NCBI GenBank assembly: GCA_045628105.1
Contig: JAZQOX010000001.1
Span: 1 to 18,126, forward strand
Length of the DNA stretch: 18,126 bases
Source of the DNA: UMGS1781 sp045628105
Lineage (GTDB): Bacteria; Bacillota; Clostridia; TANB77; CAG-508
Direction of reading: 5' to 3'
Under the pieces are notes generated by a model that made no database searches, had not been told where the DNA came from, and saw only the letters and a list, made by a program, of their open reading frames with translations. Positions 11,160 to 17,594 of the stretch are shown here, in pieces (position 1 is the stretch's first letter; every line of letters begins with the position of its first letter). The translations under genes were made by a program, and so were the position numbers.

Positions 11160-11587
11160 CGAAATCTCCCTTAAAATCTATAGAAATATATCTTTTATCT
11201 AATTCATTTTCATCTTTTTCAATTTTAATTTTTATGTATTTTGATAAAATTGGTTCAATTAGTTCGCCCCATTCAATTAAACAAATTCCGTTTTCAAAAT
11301 ATTCAGTACCACCAATCGCATAGAATTCATCTAAATCTTCTAATCTATATACATCAAAGTGATATATATTAGTATTATTTTTTGAGTATTCATTAACGAT
11401 TGTAAATGTTGGACTTGAAATTTCGTCATCTAAATTAAAGAAAGATAAGAAACCTTCAGTAAATTTTGTTTTTCCACTTCCTAAATCACCGTGAAAGAAT
11501 AACAACATTACCTTTTGTTAATTTTGAAGCTAAATTATAACCAATTTTTTTTGTTTCATCTTCATTTTTTGATACAAATTTAAGCAT
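11131..11587 (-). CDS. tsaE: tRNA t6A37 synthesis ATPase TsaE, read through a CGGT +1 shift
   Basis: A P-loop ATPase that drives the TsaBD complex in t6A modification. From ATG 11587 the frame gives MLKFVSKNEDETKKIGYNLA, the usual TsaE N-terminus. After Ser32 it meets CGG TGA, an unassignable codon followed by a stop. Reading CGGT as one glycine restores GDLGSGKT (residues 33-40, Walker A), followed by SSPTF and FDVYRLED, for a normal total of about 151 residues. The predicted Gly33 is the first invariant Gly of Walker A. An internal ATG at 11508 in the second frame would make a 125-residue protein lacking the conserved N-terminus, and I consider that unlikely to be the true start. It overlaps tsaB. 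Confidence 0.88.
11488..11491 (-). other. CGGT +1 shift site 4 (tsaE, Walker A Gly33)
   Basis: On the minus strand the zero frame reads TCA CGG TGA. Skipping the C gives TCA GGT GAT TTA GGA, which is S-G-D-L-G of the Walker A loop. This is the only one of the eight sites with GGT instead of GGA, so the fourth base is not fixed as A. Confidence 0.85.
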
Positions 11588-11603
11588 AATTTCACCTATG
11601 CAT

Positions 11604-11632
11604 ATTGTATCCCAAAAGAGCAGATTTGTAAA
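11604..11632 (-). promoter_or_regulatory. Sigma-A-type promoter for tsaE operon
   Basis: Read on the minus strand there is TTTACA (11632-11627), a 17-base spacer and TACAAT (11609-11604). That is five of six matches to each consensus hexamer, with optimal spacing. Transcription would begin near 11597, about ten bases before the tsaE ATG at 11587, so the leader would be very short. Confidence 0.6.
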
Positions 11633-11649
11633 TAAAAATAGCAAAAATA

Positions 11650-11678
11650 TTGCAAAAAAATTCCATATATTATATACT
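11650..11678 (+). promoter_or_regulatory. Sigma-A-type promoter for the DUF120 gene
   Basis: TTGCAA (11650-11655), a 17-base spacer and TATACT (11673-11678) precede the gene that starts at 11727, which also has an AAGGAGG ribosome binding site at 11714-11720. It is divergent from the tsaE promoter about 20 bases away. Confidence 0.6.
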
Positions 11679-11726
11679 ACATAAAGAACTTGAAATTAAG
11701 CCTGGATAATAGTAAGGAGGCAACAT

Positions 11727-12095
11727 ATGGAATTACGAGGTAATGTAACAAAAGGACTAGGAGTTGCAAAAAAATGGGTAAAAAAAATTGATAACATTTT
11801 TAAAGAAAAAATAGGAATAGATTTGTTCGAGGGAACTTTAAATATAAGGTTAGAAAGTGAATATGTTATAGAACCTGATTTTATAATAAAACCTGAACAA
11901 TTTGGAGGAAGTCAAAATGTTCTTGTAAAAAAATGCGAAGTTTTTGGTGAAGTTGCATATATTGTTAGAGCTGAAAAAAACCAAAAAGGAGTGGGAGACC
12001 ATGATTTAAAAATAATTGAAATTGTTTCAAATAAAAATTTTAGGGACACATTTAAAATAAAGGATAATGATTTAATAAAAATAAAAATAATTTAG
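11727..12095 (+). CDS. DUF120 protein, CTP-dependent riboflavin kinase-like
   Basis: A 122-residue protein that I match by motif to the archaeal-type riboflavin kinase family (DUF120, RibK). It has an N-terminal G-x-V-x-x-G-x-G-x-A stretch (GNVTKGLGVA, residues 5-14), the core FEGTLNIRLE (near 34-43, family form PGTLNVRL), and a C-terminal EIVSNKNFR...KIKDNDLIKIKI block, which corresponds to EIIAP.NLR..L.L.DGD.V.I. In archaea this enzyme makes FMN from riboflavin using CTP. Bacteria normally use the unrelated RibCF with ATP. It stands alone between a divergent promoter and spoIIIAA. The activity is inferred from family only; a DNA-binding or regulatory use of the fold is possible. Confidence 0.65.
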   Translation: MELRGNVTKGLGVAKKWVKKIDNIFKEKIGIDLFEGTLNIRLESEYVIEPDFIIKPEQFGGSQNVLVKKCEVFGEVAYIVRAEKNQKGVGDHDLKIIEIVSNKNFRDTFKIKDNDLIKIKII

Positions 12096-12154
12096 TTCTA
12101 AAATAAATATCTTTAGCATATACATATTAAGAGTAAAGACATAAGGAGTAAATA

Positions 12155-13067
12155 ATGTTAGAGATATTTAATTTTTTTTCAAAAAATATTTCAAATAGTA
12201 TTAAAGAGTATTTAATAGGACAACCACACGGTAACATAGAAAAAATTGAAGAAATAAGAATCAGGAGTAATGGAAGCATTGAATTAAAATTTTTGGACCA
12301 TCAAGTAATTTTAAAAAATAAAATAACTTATCAGGATTTGATAGAAACACTTCAAAAGATGTGTGATAATTCAATTTATTCATATCAAAATGAAATAAAA
12401 AACGGTTATATTACTGTAAAAGGTGGACATAGGGTAGGAATTTGTGGAAATTGTGTAATAGAGAAAGGAAAAGTAATAAACATCAATTATATTTCTGCAA
12501 TGAATTTTAGAATATCTAGAGAAGTTTTTGGTTGTTCAAATGAAGCATTAAAATACATATTAAAAATAAACGAAAATAGCGTGTATAATACTTTAATTGT
12601 TTCGCCCCCGGGAGTGGGAAAAACTACACTTTTACGAGATGTAATACAAAATATTAGTAATGGCATTGAAACTATTAGATTTAAAGGATTAAATGTAGGA
12701 CTAGTTGATGAAAGGGGAGAAATATCTGCTTTATATAAAGGAGTACCACAAAAAAACATTGGATTCAGAACAGATGTACTAGAAAACATACCAAAGCCAA
12801 TTGGAATAAAAATGCTTATTAGGTCAATGTCTCCACAAGTTATATGTGCAGATGAAATAGGAACATTAGATGATGTAAAAGCTATTGAAGAAGCATTTTG
12901 CTCACGGAGTTAAGGGGATTTTTACAGCACATGGGGAATGTATGGAAGATTTATATAAGAACCCGATAATGAAAGAATTATTTATAAAAAAAATTATTGA
13001 AAGAGTAATTTTTTTGAAAATTTATAAAAATGAAAGAAAAATTCAAATGGAGGAAAATGTATGTTAG
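12155..13067 (+). CDS. spoIIIAA: Stage III sporulation ATPase SpoIIIAA, read through a CGGA +1 shift
   Basis: A secretion-type (GspE/VirB11-like) ATPase that powers the SpoIIIA-SpoIIQ channel between mother cell and forespore. The Walker A core GVGKTT is at residues 153-158. It also has GLVDERGEI (182-190), IRSMSPQVICADEIG (Walker B), and after the shift GVKGIFTAHG (251-260). The zero frame reaches CGG at 12905 and stops two codons later. Reading CGGA as Gly251 joins it to the C-terminal 53 residues, giving 303 residues, normal for the family. Without the shift the product loses the conserved sensor TAHG block. The RBS is AAGGAG at 12142-12147. The end overlaps spoIIIAB by 7 bases. Confidence 0.92.
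12905..12908 (+). other. CGGA +1 shift site 5 (spoIIIAA, Gly251)
   Basis: The zero frame reads TGC TCA CGG AGT TAA. Skipping the C gives TGC TCA GGA GTT AAG, C-S-G-V-K, which matches the (S/A)GVK that precedes the TAHG motif in SpoIIIAA homologues. Confidence 0.85.
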
Positions 13068-13570
13068 GGATAAAAATATTTATTTACAGCTGTATATTTT
13101 TGACGTGTTCAATAATAGGTCTACTTAAGTCACAAAAATACATATATAGAGTTGATGAACTTAAAGAATTCAAAAATGCTTTGAATATGTTTAAAACAAA
13201 AATACAATTTACATATGAACCAATTCCAGAAATTTTTAACCAAATTTCGAAAAGTATAAATCCGAGCATAGGCAGTATTTTTAAAATTGCCAGTTATAAT
13301 ATGAAATTATATACCGCGGGAGAAGCATGGAATAAGGCTATAGATACAGAAATTTTAAATATTGATGCTGATGATAAGAGTGTTCTGAAAAACTTAAGCA
13401 AACTTTTGGGAGAAACAGATATAAATGGTCAATTGAGTCAGATAGATATTACTTCAAATTTTTTAGATGAACAAATAAAAAAGGCAGAATATGAAAAATC
13501 AAAAAATGAGAAGATGTATCGAAAACTAGGAATGATAATTGGACTTGGAATAGTGATTTTAGTATTGTAA
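13061..13570 (+). CDS. spoIIIAB: Stage III sporulation protein SpoIIIAB
   Basis: A 169-residue membrane protein with a hydrophobic N-terminal segment (residues 4-20) and a C-terminal one (LGMIIGLGIVILVL), and a helical cytoplasmic domain between them. Length, order and the N-terminal LLKSQ/KEFKNALNMF pattern fit SpoIIIAB, which resembles GspF-type platform proteins. Its ATG lies inside the end of spoIIIAA (TGTATGTTAG), so the two are translationally coupled. Confidence 0.9.
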   Translation: MLGIKIFIYSCIFLTCSIIGLLKSQKYIYRVDELKEFKNALNMFKTKIQFTYEPIPEIFNQISKSINPSIGSIFKIASYNMKLYTAGEAWNKAIDTEILNIDADDKSVLKNLSKLLGETDINGQLSQIDITSNFLDEQIKKAEYEKSKNEKMYRKLGMIIGLGIVILVL

Positions 13571-13583
13571 GGAAGTGAGGAAA

Positions 13584-13778
13584 ATGGAAATAGAGTTATT
13601 ATTTAAAATTGCCGCAATAGGTATTTTAGTTGCAGTTTTACATCAAGTATTAGTTAGAGCTGGTCGTGAAGATCAGGCAATGCTAACTACACTTGCAGGA
13701 GTTGTTATTGTTCTTTCAATTGTAATAAAAGAAATAAGTACATTGTTTAATAATGTTAGGGTTATTTTTAATCTATAG
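13584..13778 (+). CDS. spoIIIAC: Stage III sporulation protein SpoIIIAC
   Basis: A 64-residue protein with two membrane helices (about 5-22 and 33-50) and the conserved AGREDQA loop between them, where homologues have GK.EYA. An in-frame GTG at 13575 would add three residues, but ATG 13584 gives the usual length and N-terminus. It lies 13 bases after spoIIIAB. Together with SpoIIIAD it is thought to be part of the membrane complex of the channel. Confidence 0.9.
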   Translation: MEIELLFKIAAIGILVAVLHQVLVRAGREDQAMLTTLAGVVIVLSIVIKEISTLFNNVRVIFNL

Positions 13779-13792
13779 AAAGGTTTAAAACT

Positions 13793-14179
13793 ATGGATAT
13801 AATGAAAATTATAGGTGTTGGACTAATAGCACTAATAATTATTGTGATTATTAAACAGTACAAACCAGAATATGCAATGTATATTTCAATAACTGCAGGA
13901 ATAATTATTATATTTTTAAGTTTTAGCAAAATTACAGCAATAATAAATTTACTTGTTAATTTGAGTAAAAAAACAGGTGTAAATGCAGAGTACTTATCAA
14001 TTATTTTGAAAATAACAGGAATTGCAATTTTAACAGAATTTGCAGTAAATCTTTGTAAAGATTCAGGAGAAATGGCAATAGCAAGTAAAGTAGATTTTGG
14101 AGGTAAGATAATTATTGTTAGTATGTCAATACCGATAGTATCAGCATTGCTGGAAATCTTAATGAGAATAATACCATAA
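13793..14179 (+). CDS. spoIIIAD: Stage III sporulation protein SpoIIIAD
   Basis: A 128-residue protein with about four membrane helices. It has the family signatures KQYKPEYA (near 22-29), ILKITGIAILTEFAVNLCKDSGE and AIASKVDFGGKIIIV, which align well with Bacillus SpoIIIAD. It lies 14 bases after spoIIIAC, behind a weak AAAGG site. It is an inner component of the SpoIIIA channel in the outer forespore membrane. Confidence 0.93.
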   Translation: MDIMKIIGVGLIALIIIVIIKQYKPEYAMYISITAGIIIIFLSFSKITAIINLLVNLSKKTGVNAEYLSIILKITGIAILTEFAVNLCKDSGEMAIASKVDFGGKIIIVSMSIPIVSALLEILMRIIP

Positions 14180-14193
14180 ATTTTGAGGTATAT

Positions 14194-15333
14194 ATGAAAA
14201 GAATATTAATAATAATTTCGATATTAATTTTTATACCTGGAGAAATTTTTGCAACAGATACTACTTTAGTAAATGATCAACTTGAAGCACTTGACTTGTC
14301 TACATTCGTTAATGAGGGAGAAAAATATACAAAAGAAATTTTTCCGGATTTAGATATACAAAAATTAATTATTAAAAATATTTCAGGGAAAATAGAAAAT
14401 CCATTTTCAAACAAAACAATTCTAAAAATACTTGGAGTAGAGATTGCAAATGGTTTTTCAACCATTGCATGTATTCTAATAATAGTTATAGTACATAGTA
14501 TACTGAAAAGTATTGCAGAAAATCTTGATAATGGTGGAGTTTCCAGAATAGCGTATTTTGTAGAATACATATTAATTGTTACAATTTTAATTAATAGTTT
14601 TACAGAAACATTAACTAGGATACAAGATACAATAGCTAATTTGGTTGGATTTATGAATACACTAATTCCAATTTTGGTTTCTTTAATTGTTGCAACAGGA
14701 CAAGTAGCATCTAGCACAATAATTCAACCAATACTAATTTTTGCAATTATATTTATTGGAAATGGTATTAATTTATTTGTAATACCAATAATAATGGCGA
14801 GTATAGTTCTAACAGTTGCATCGAATATATCTGATAAAATTCAGATCACAAATCTGGCAAAATTATTTAAATCAAGTGCGGTATGGATTTTAGGATTTGT
14901 AATTACAATTTTTGTAGGAGTGCTATCAATTGAAGGAACATTAACAAGTAGCGTTGATGGAATTACAATTAAAGGACTAAAAACAGTTACATCTACATTT
15001 ATACCGGTTGTTGGAAAGGCACTAGGAGATTCTGTTGATACTGTTCTTGGAGCAACATCACTCATAAAAAATTCTATTGGATTTATAGGAATTATTATTA
15101 TAATTGGAATATGTATTTTACCAATAATAAAGCTTACAATTTTAACAGTTATGTACAATTTAACGGGTGCAATATGTGAACCACTTGCAGATAAGAAAAT
15201 AGTAAATGTTATAAATCAAATAGCAGATATATTTAAATTATTATTGGGAATTATGTTTTTTATCGCAGTTCTATTAATAATTGGAGTCGCCTTAATACTT
15301 AAAATCTCAAATGCAAGTCTTATGTATAGATAG
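14194..15333 (+). CDS. spoIIIAE: Stage III sporulation protein SpoIIIAE
   Basis: A 379-residue polytopic membrane protein. It has a signal peptide (residues 1-20, ending EIFA-TD), an extracytoplasmic domain to about residue 90, then roughly seven to eight membrane helices. The blocks GIKGLKTVTSTFIPVVGKALGDSVDTV and GAICEPLADKK typical of the family are visible, at about 250-277 and 325-335. It is predicted to be a channel core component. It lies 14 bases after spoIIIAD and 8 bases before spoIIIAF. There is no frame break. Confidence 0.93.
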   Translation: MKRILIIISILIFIPGEIFATDTTLVNDQLEALDLSTFVNEGEKYTKEIFPDLDIQKLIIKNISGKIENPFSNKTILKILGVEIANGFSTIACILIIVIVHSILKSIAENLDNGGVSRIAYFVEYILIVTILINSFTETLTRIQDTIANLVGFMNTLIPILVSLIVATGQVASSTIIQPILIFAIIFIGNGINLFVIPIIMASIVLTVASNISDKIQITNLAKLFKSSAVWILGFVITIFVGVLSIEGTLTSSVDGITIKGLKTVTSTFIPVVGKALGDSVDTVLGATSLIKNSIGFIGIIIIIGICILPIIKLTILTVMYNLTGAICEPLADKKIVNVINQIADIFKLLLGIMFFIAVLLIIGVALILKISNASLMYR

Positions 15334-15341
15334 GAAGAAAA

Positions 15342-15899
15342 ATGATTAACTTTATTAATTTGTGGGTAAAAGGAATAATTATTGCTGTGATAATAAGCAC
15401 AATAATAGAGATGATTTTACCTGATAATAGTATAAAAAAATATGTAAAAACTGTAATGGGAATATATATAGTATTTATAATTGTTTCACCAATTATTACT
15501 AAAATATCAGGGAAACAGATTGCTTTATATGACTTTCAAATTCCAAAAATAACAAACAATTATCAAATAGCAAATATTGATACAAATAAATATATAGAAA
15601 CTACATATGAAAATAAAATAAAACAGGATATACAACAGAATCTTGAAGAAAATGGATTTGATGTTAAAAATATACAAATTATTATAGATAAGTGAAGAGA
15701 AAACTTTGGAAGAATAAATAGAATCGAACTAATGATTTCAAAAAAGAATGAAAATATAAATAAGATTGAAACAGTTAATATTACTATAGAGGAAGAAGTA
15801 AATAAAATGCCTGAAATTTCAGAAGAAGATAAAATAAAATTAAGAAATTATTTAACTGTAAGTTATGGTGTAACAGAAAAAAATATCATAATTAATTAG
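15342..15899 (+). CDS. spoIIIAF: Stage III sporulation protein SpoIIIAF with an in-frame UGA
   Basis: A 185-codon gene with two N-terminal membrane helices (about 9-27 and 36-55), the family motif LPDNSIKKYVKTVMGIYI, and a soluble C-terminal domain. At codon 118 (15693-15695) the frame meets TGA. The same frame then continues without a break through NFGRINRIELMISKK and TVNITIEEE to TAG at 15897, exactly the expected C-terminal half. A stop at the UGA would leave 117 residues without the periplasmic domain. The change is a single in-frame codon, not a frameshift. It could be a recoded UGA, readthrough, a real nonsense mutation or a base error. SpoIIIAG follows after 10 bases. Confidence 0.85.
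15693..15695 (+). other. In-frame UGA codon inside spoIIIAF
   Basis: The codons read GAT AAG TGA AGA GAA AAC. Both sides are in the same frame and both look like SpoIIIAF. A +1 shift here would reach TAA within about eight codons, so the CGG mechanism does not explain it. No clear hairpin like a bacterial SECIS element follows. Confidence 0.7.
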
Positions 15900-15909
15900 G
15901 AGGAAACAT

Positions 15910-16523
15910 ATGATTAAAGAGAAACTTAAAGAAATTGTAGCTCAAAAAACGAGTAAGAATAATAAAAAAAATATTGAAAATCTTATTGCATTCTTAGTTT
16001 TATTAATAATAACTGTAGTATCTATAAATTATATTTGGGGCAATAATGAAACAACAGAACAAAATGAAATTAATAAAAGTTCAAATTATAAGGTTTTGGC
16101 AAAAAATGATAATTTGGAAAATAATATAGAACCGGTCAAAGAAAAAAATTTAGAAGAAGACTTAGAAAATATTTTATCTAAAATTTCGGGGGTAGGAAAA
16201 GTACAAGTATTAATTACATATTCACAGACAAGTGAAGTAATAGCAATGAGCAATGATGTGACAAACATAAGTAAAACTGAAGAAACTGATGCAAATCGGA
16301 GGAACAAGAACAATAGAATCGACAAATAAAAATAAGGAAATTATTTTTGATTCAAGTAATAATCCAATTACGGAAAAAATAATATTACCTCAGATAGAGG
16401 GAGCAATAGTAATTGCACAAGGACGGAGATAATGCAACTATAAAATCAAATATAATTCAGGCAGTATCAGCTGCGACAGGCCTTGCAACGCATAAAATAC
16501 AAGTGTTTAAAATGGCTAATTAG
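15910..16523 (+). CDS. spoIIIAG: Stage III sporulation protein SpoIIIAG, read through two CGGA +1 shifts
   Basis: This is a ring-forming component of the mother cell-forespore channel. It has one membrane helix (residues about 27-44), a low-complexity linker, then the ring-building domain ISGVGKVQVLITYSQTSE. The frame breaks at 16297 and 16424. Joining both gives DANGGTRTIE, then PQIEGAIVIAQGGDNATI, then QAVSAATGLATHKIQVFK, the canonical SpoIIIAG C-terminus, for 203 residues in total (B. subtilis about 229). Glycines 130 and 172 come from the two CGGA sites. Without shifts the product would end at about 139 residues, lacking half of the ring domain. The RBS AGGAGG is at 15898-15903. Confidence 0.9.
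16297..16300 (+). other. CGGA +1 shift site 6 (spoIIIAG, Gly130)
   Basis: The zero frame reads GCA AAT CGG AGG AAC and stops at TAA after 10 more codons. Skipping the C gives GCA AAT GGA GGA ACA AGA, N-G-G-T-R, matching the GG.R motif of the family. Confidence 0.85.
16424..16427 (+). other. CGGA +1 shift site 7 (spoIIIAG, Gly172)
   Basis: In the frame set by site 6, CAA GGA CGG AGA TAA stops at once. Skipping the C gives CAA GGA GGA GAT AAT GCA, Q-G-G-D-N-A, the conserved turn after the GAIVIA strand. The gene then runs to TAG at 16521. Confidence 0.85.
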
Positions 16524-16540
16524 AAAGGAATTGATAAAAC

Positions 16541-17138
16541 ATGAAAATATTAAAAAGAAATCAATTAATTATTTTAGTAATATCGTTAATGCTAGTTACG
16601 GCGGGATATTTAAATTTTACAAATACCAATTATAAAGAAAAAACTACTGCTGTAGAATTGCGGAGATGCAACATTGGTAGATAGTAACAACATTGAAAAT
16701 AATGAAGTTTTAGTGGAAAATGAGAATGAAATTTTGAATAATATAAATGACAAAGATGAAACTAATGAAACAATAGCATACATTGAAAATGAAGATAATT
16801 ATTTTATTAATTCAAAGTTAGAAAGAGAAAATATTTATTCACAAACTCTTGAAACATATCAAGAAATCTACAATAACATAAATTCGAATAATGAGCAAAA
16901 AGAAAATGCTATTATGCAGATTGCAAAAATAAATGAAATAAGAAATAGCATAATGATTGCAGAAAATTTAATAATTGCAAAGGGATTTGAAAATGTAGTA
17001 ATTTTTGCAAATGAGAATAGTATAAGTGTTATTGTAAAGGCTGAAAACCTTGAAATTGATGAAATTGCACAAATACAAAATATTGTTTCAAGAGAATTGG
17101 AAGTGAGTGCAGAAAGCATAAATATAAGTAAAAAATAA
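16541..17138 (+). CDS. spoIIIAH: Stage III sporulation protein SpoIIIAH, read through a CGGA +1 shift
   Basis: This is the EscJ/YscJ-like ring protein that binds SpoIIQ across the intermembrane space. ATG 16541 starts MKILKRNQLIILVISLMLVT, one N-terminal membrane helix. After residue 40 the zero frame reads TTG CGG AGA and stops at TAG seven codons on. Reading CGGA as Gly41 gives ELGDATLVDSNN, matching the (L/F)GEA.LV motif after the helix, and continues to YSQTLETYQEIYNNINSN, ENLIIAKGFENVVIF and the final ring strand. The total is 198 residues (B. subtilis about 218). Without the shift only the membrane anchor would be made. It is the last gene of the spoIIIA operon. Confidence 0.9.
16661..16664 (+). 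other. CGGA +1 shift site 8 (spoIIIAH, Gly41)
   Basis: The zero frame reads GAA TTG CGG AGA TGC. Skipping the C gives GAA TTG GGA GAT GCA ACA, E-L-G-D-A-T. It lies just after the membrane anchor, so the whole exported ring domain depends on the shift. Confidence 0.85.
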
Positions 17139-17164
17139 TAAAAAAGAAAAAAATGTAAAATATT

Positions 17165-17193
17165 GAAGGAAAAAAAGAAAAAAGGTAGAATAT
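17165..17193 (+). promoter_or_regulatory. Sigma-H-like promoter of spoVG
   Basis: GAAGGAAAA (17165-17173), an 11-base A-rich spacer and GTAGAATAT (17185-17193) fit the sigma-H consensus RnAGGAwww-N11/12-RnnGAATww at every defined base. In B. subtilis spoVG is a classical sigma-H gene, so motif and gene identity agree. The rest of the gap 17139-17252 is AT-rich with no other convincing site. Confidence 0.65.
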
Positions 17194-17252
17194 TATATTA
17201 GTACATCATATTAAGGATTGTACAATAAAACTTTGGAAGGCGGTGCACATAC

Positions 17253-17522
17253 ATGCAAATAACAGACGTACGTTTAAGAAAAGTAAACTCAGAAAACAGA
17301 ATGAAAGCTGTTGCTTCTGTAACATTCGATAATGAATTCGTAATCCACGATATTAAAGTTATCGAAAGTCAAAATGGATTATTTATAGCTATGCCTAGCA
17401 GAAAAACTCCAAACGGAGAATTCAAAGATATAGCTCATCCAATCAACGCTGAAACAAGGGAGAAAATTCAAAATGCTATATTAGAAGCATTTAACTCTCC
17501 TGATGCTGAAGTAGCTGAATAA
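17253..17522 (+). CDS. spoVG: Septation / RNA-binding regulator SpoVG
   Basis: An 89-residue protein that is near-canonical throughout: MQITDVRLRKVNSENRMKA, ASVTFDNEFVIHDIKVIES, NGLFIAMPSRKTPNGEFKDIAHPI and an acidic C-terminus. SpoVG is a small nucleic-acid-binding protein that affects septum placement at sporulation and many other traits in Firmicutes. It is a single-gene unit with its own promoter and terminator. Its codon usage is less AT-rich at third positions than its neighbours (GTA/AAC/ATC rich), consistent with high expression. Confidence 0.97.
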   Translation: MQITDVRLRKVNSENRMKAVASVTFDNEFVIHDIKVIESQNGLFIAMPSRKTPNGEFKDIAHPINAETREKIQNAILEAFNSPDAEVAE

Positions 17523-17532
17523 AATAAATAAC

Positions 17533-17559
17533 AAAAAACACCTGAGAGGGTGTTTTTTT
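17533..17559 (+). terminator. Rho-independent terminator of spoVG
   Basis: A 10-bp stem (AAAAAACACC with GGTGTTTTTT) has the loop TGAGAG, and its 3' arm is part of a T-run. It starts 11 bases after the spoVG stop. Confidence 0.88.
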
Positions 17560-17594
17560 GTTGTATATAAATATACAATTCTATGTTTAGGATT

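Noticed and set aside
12096..12154. Sigma-E promoter for the spoIIIA operon
   Set aside because: A sigma-E promoter is expected from Bacillus, and a TATACATA-like element lies near 12119, but no convincing -35 element lies at the right distance, so I do not list it.
12885..13067. A separate small gene after spoIIIAA starting at ATG 12885
   Set aside because: Its text GVKGIFTAHG is the C-terminal part of SpoIIIAA. It is the same gene in the +1 frame after the CGGA site.
15693..15720. A +1 shift at the spoIIIAF UGA, as in prfB
   Set aside because: The +1 frame ends at TAA within about eight codons, while the unshifted frame carries the conserved C-terminus.
15693..15740. Selenocysteine at the spoIIIAF UGA
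   Set aside because: No stable hairpin with an apical loop is visible at the usual distance downstream, and SpoIIIAF is not a known selenoprotein.
12905..17138. Decay of the spoIIIA operon into pseudogenes (an asporogenous lineage)
   Set aside because: Random decay would give mixed substitutions, deletions and shifts. Here all four frameshifts in the operon are the same C before a conserved Gly codon, and the sequence after each stays highly conserved.
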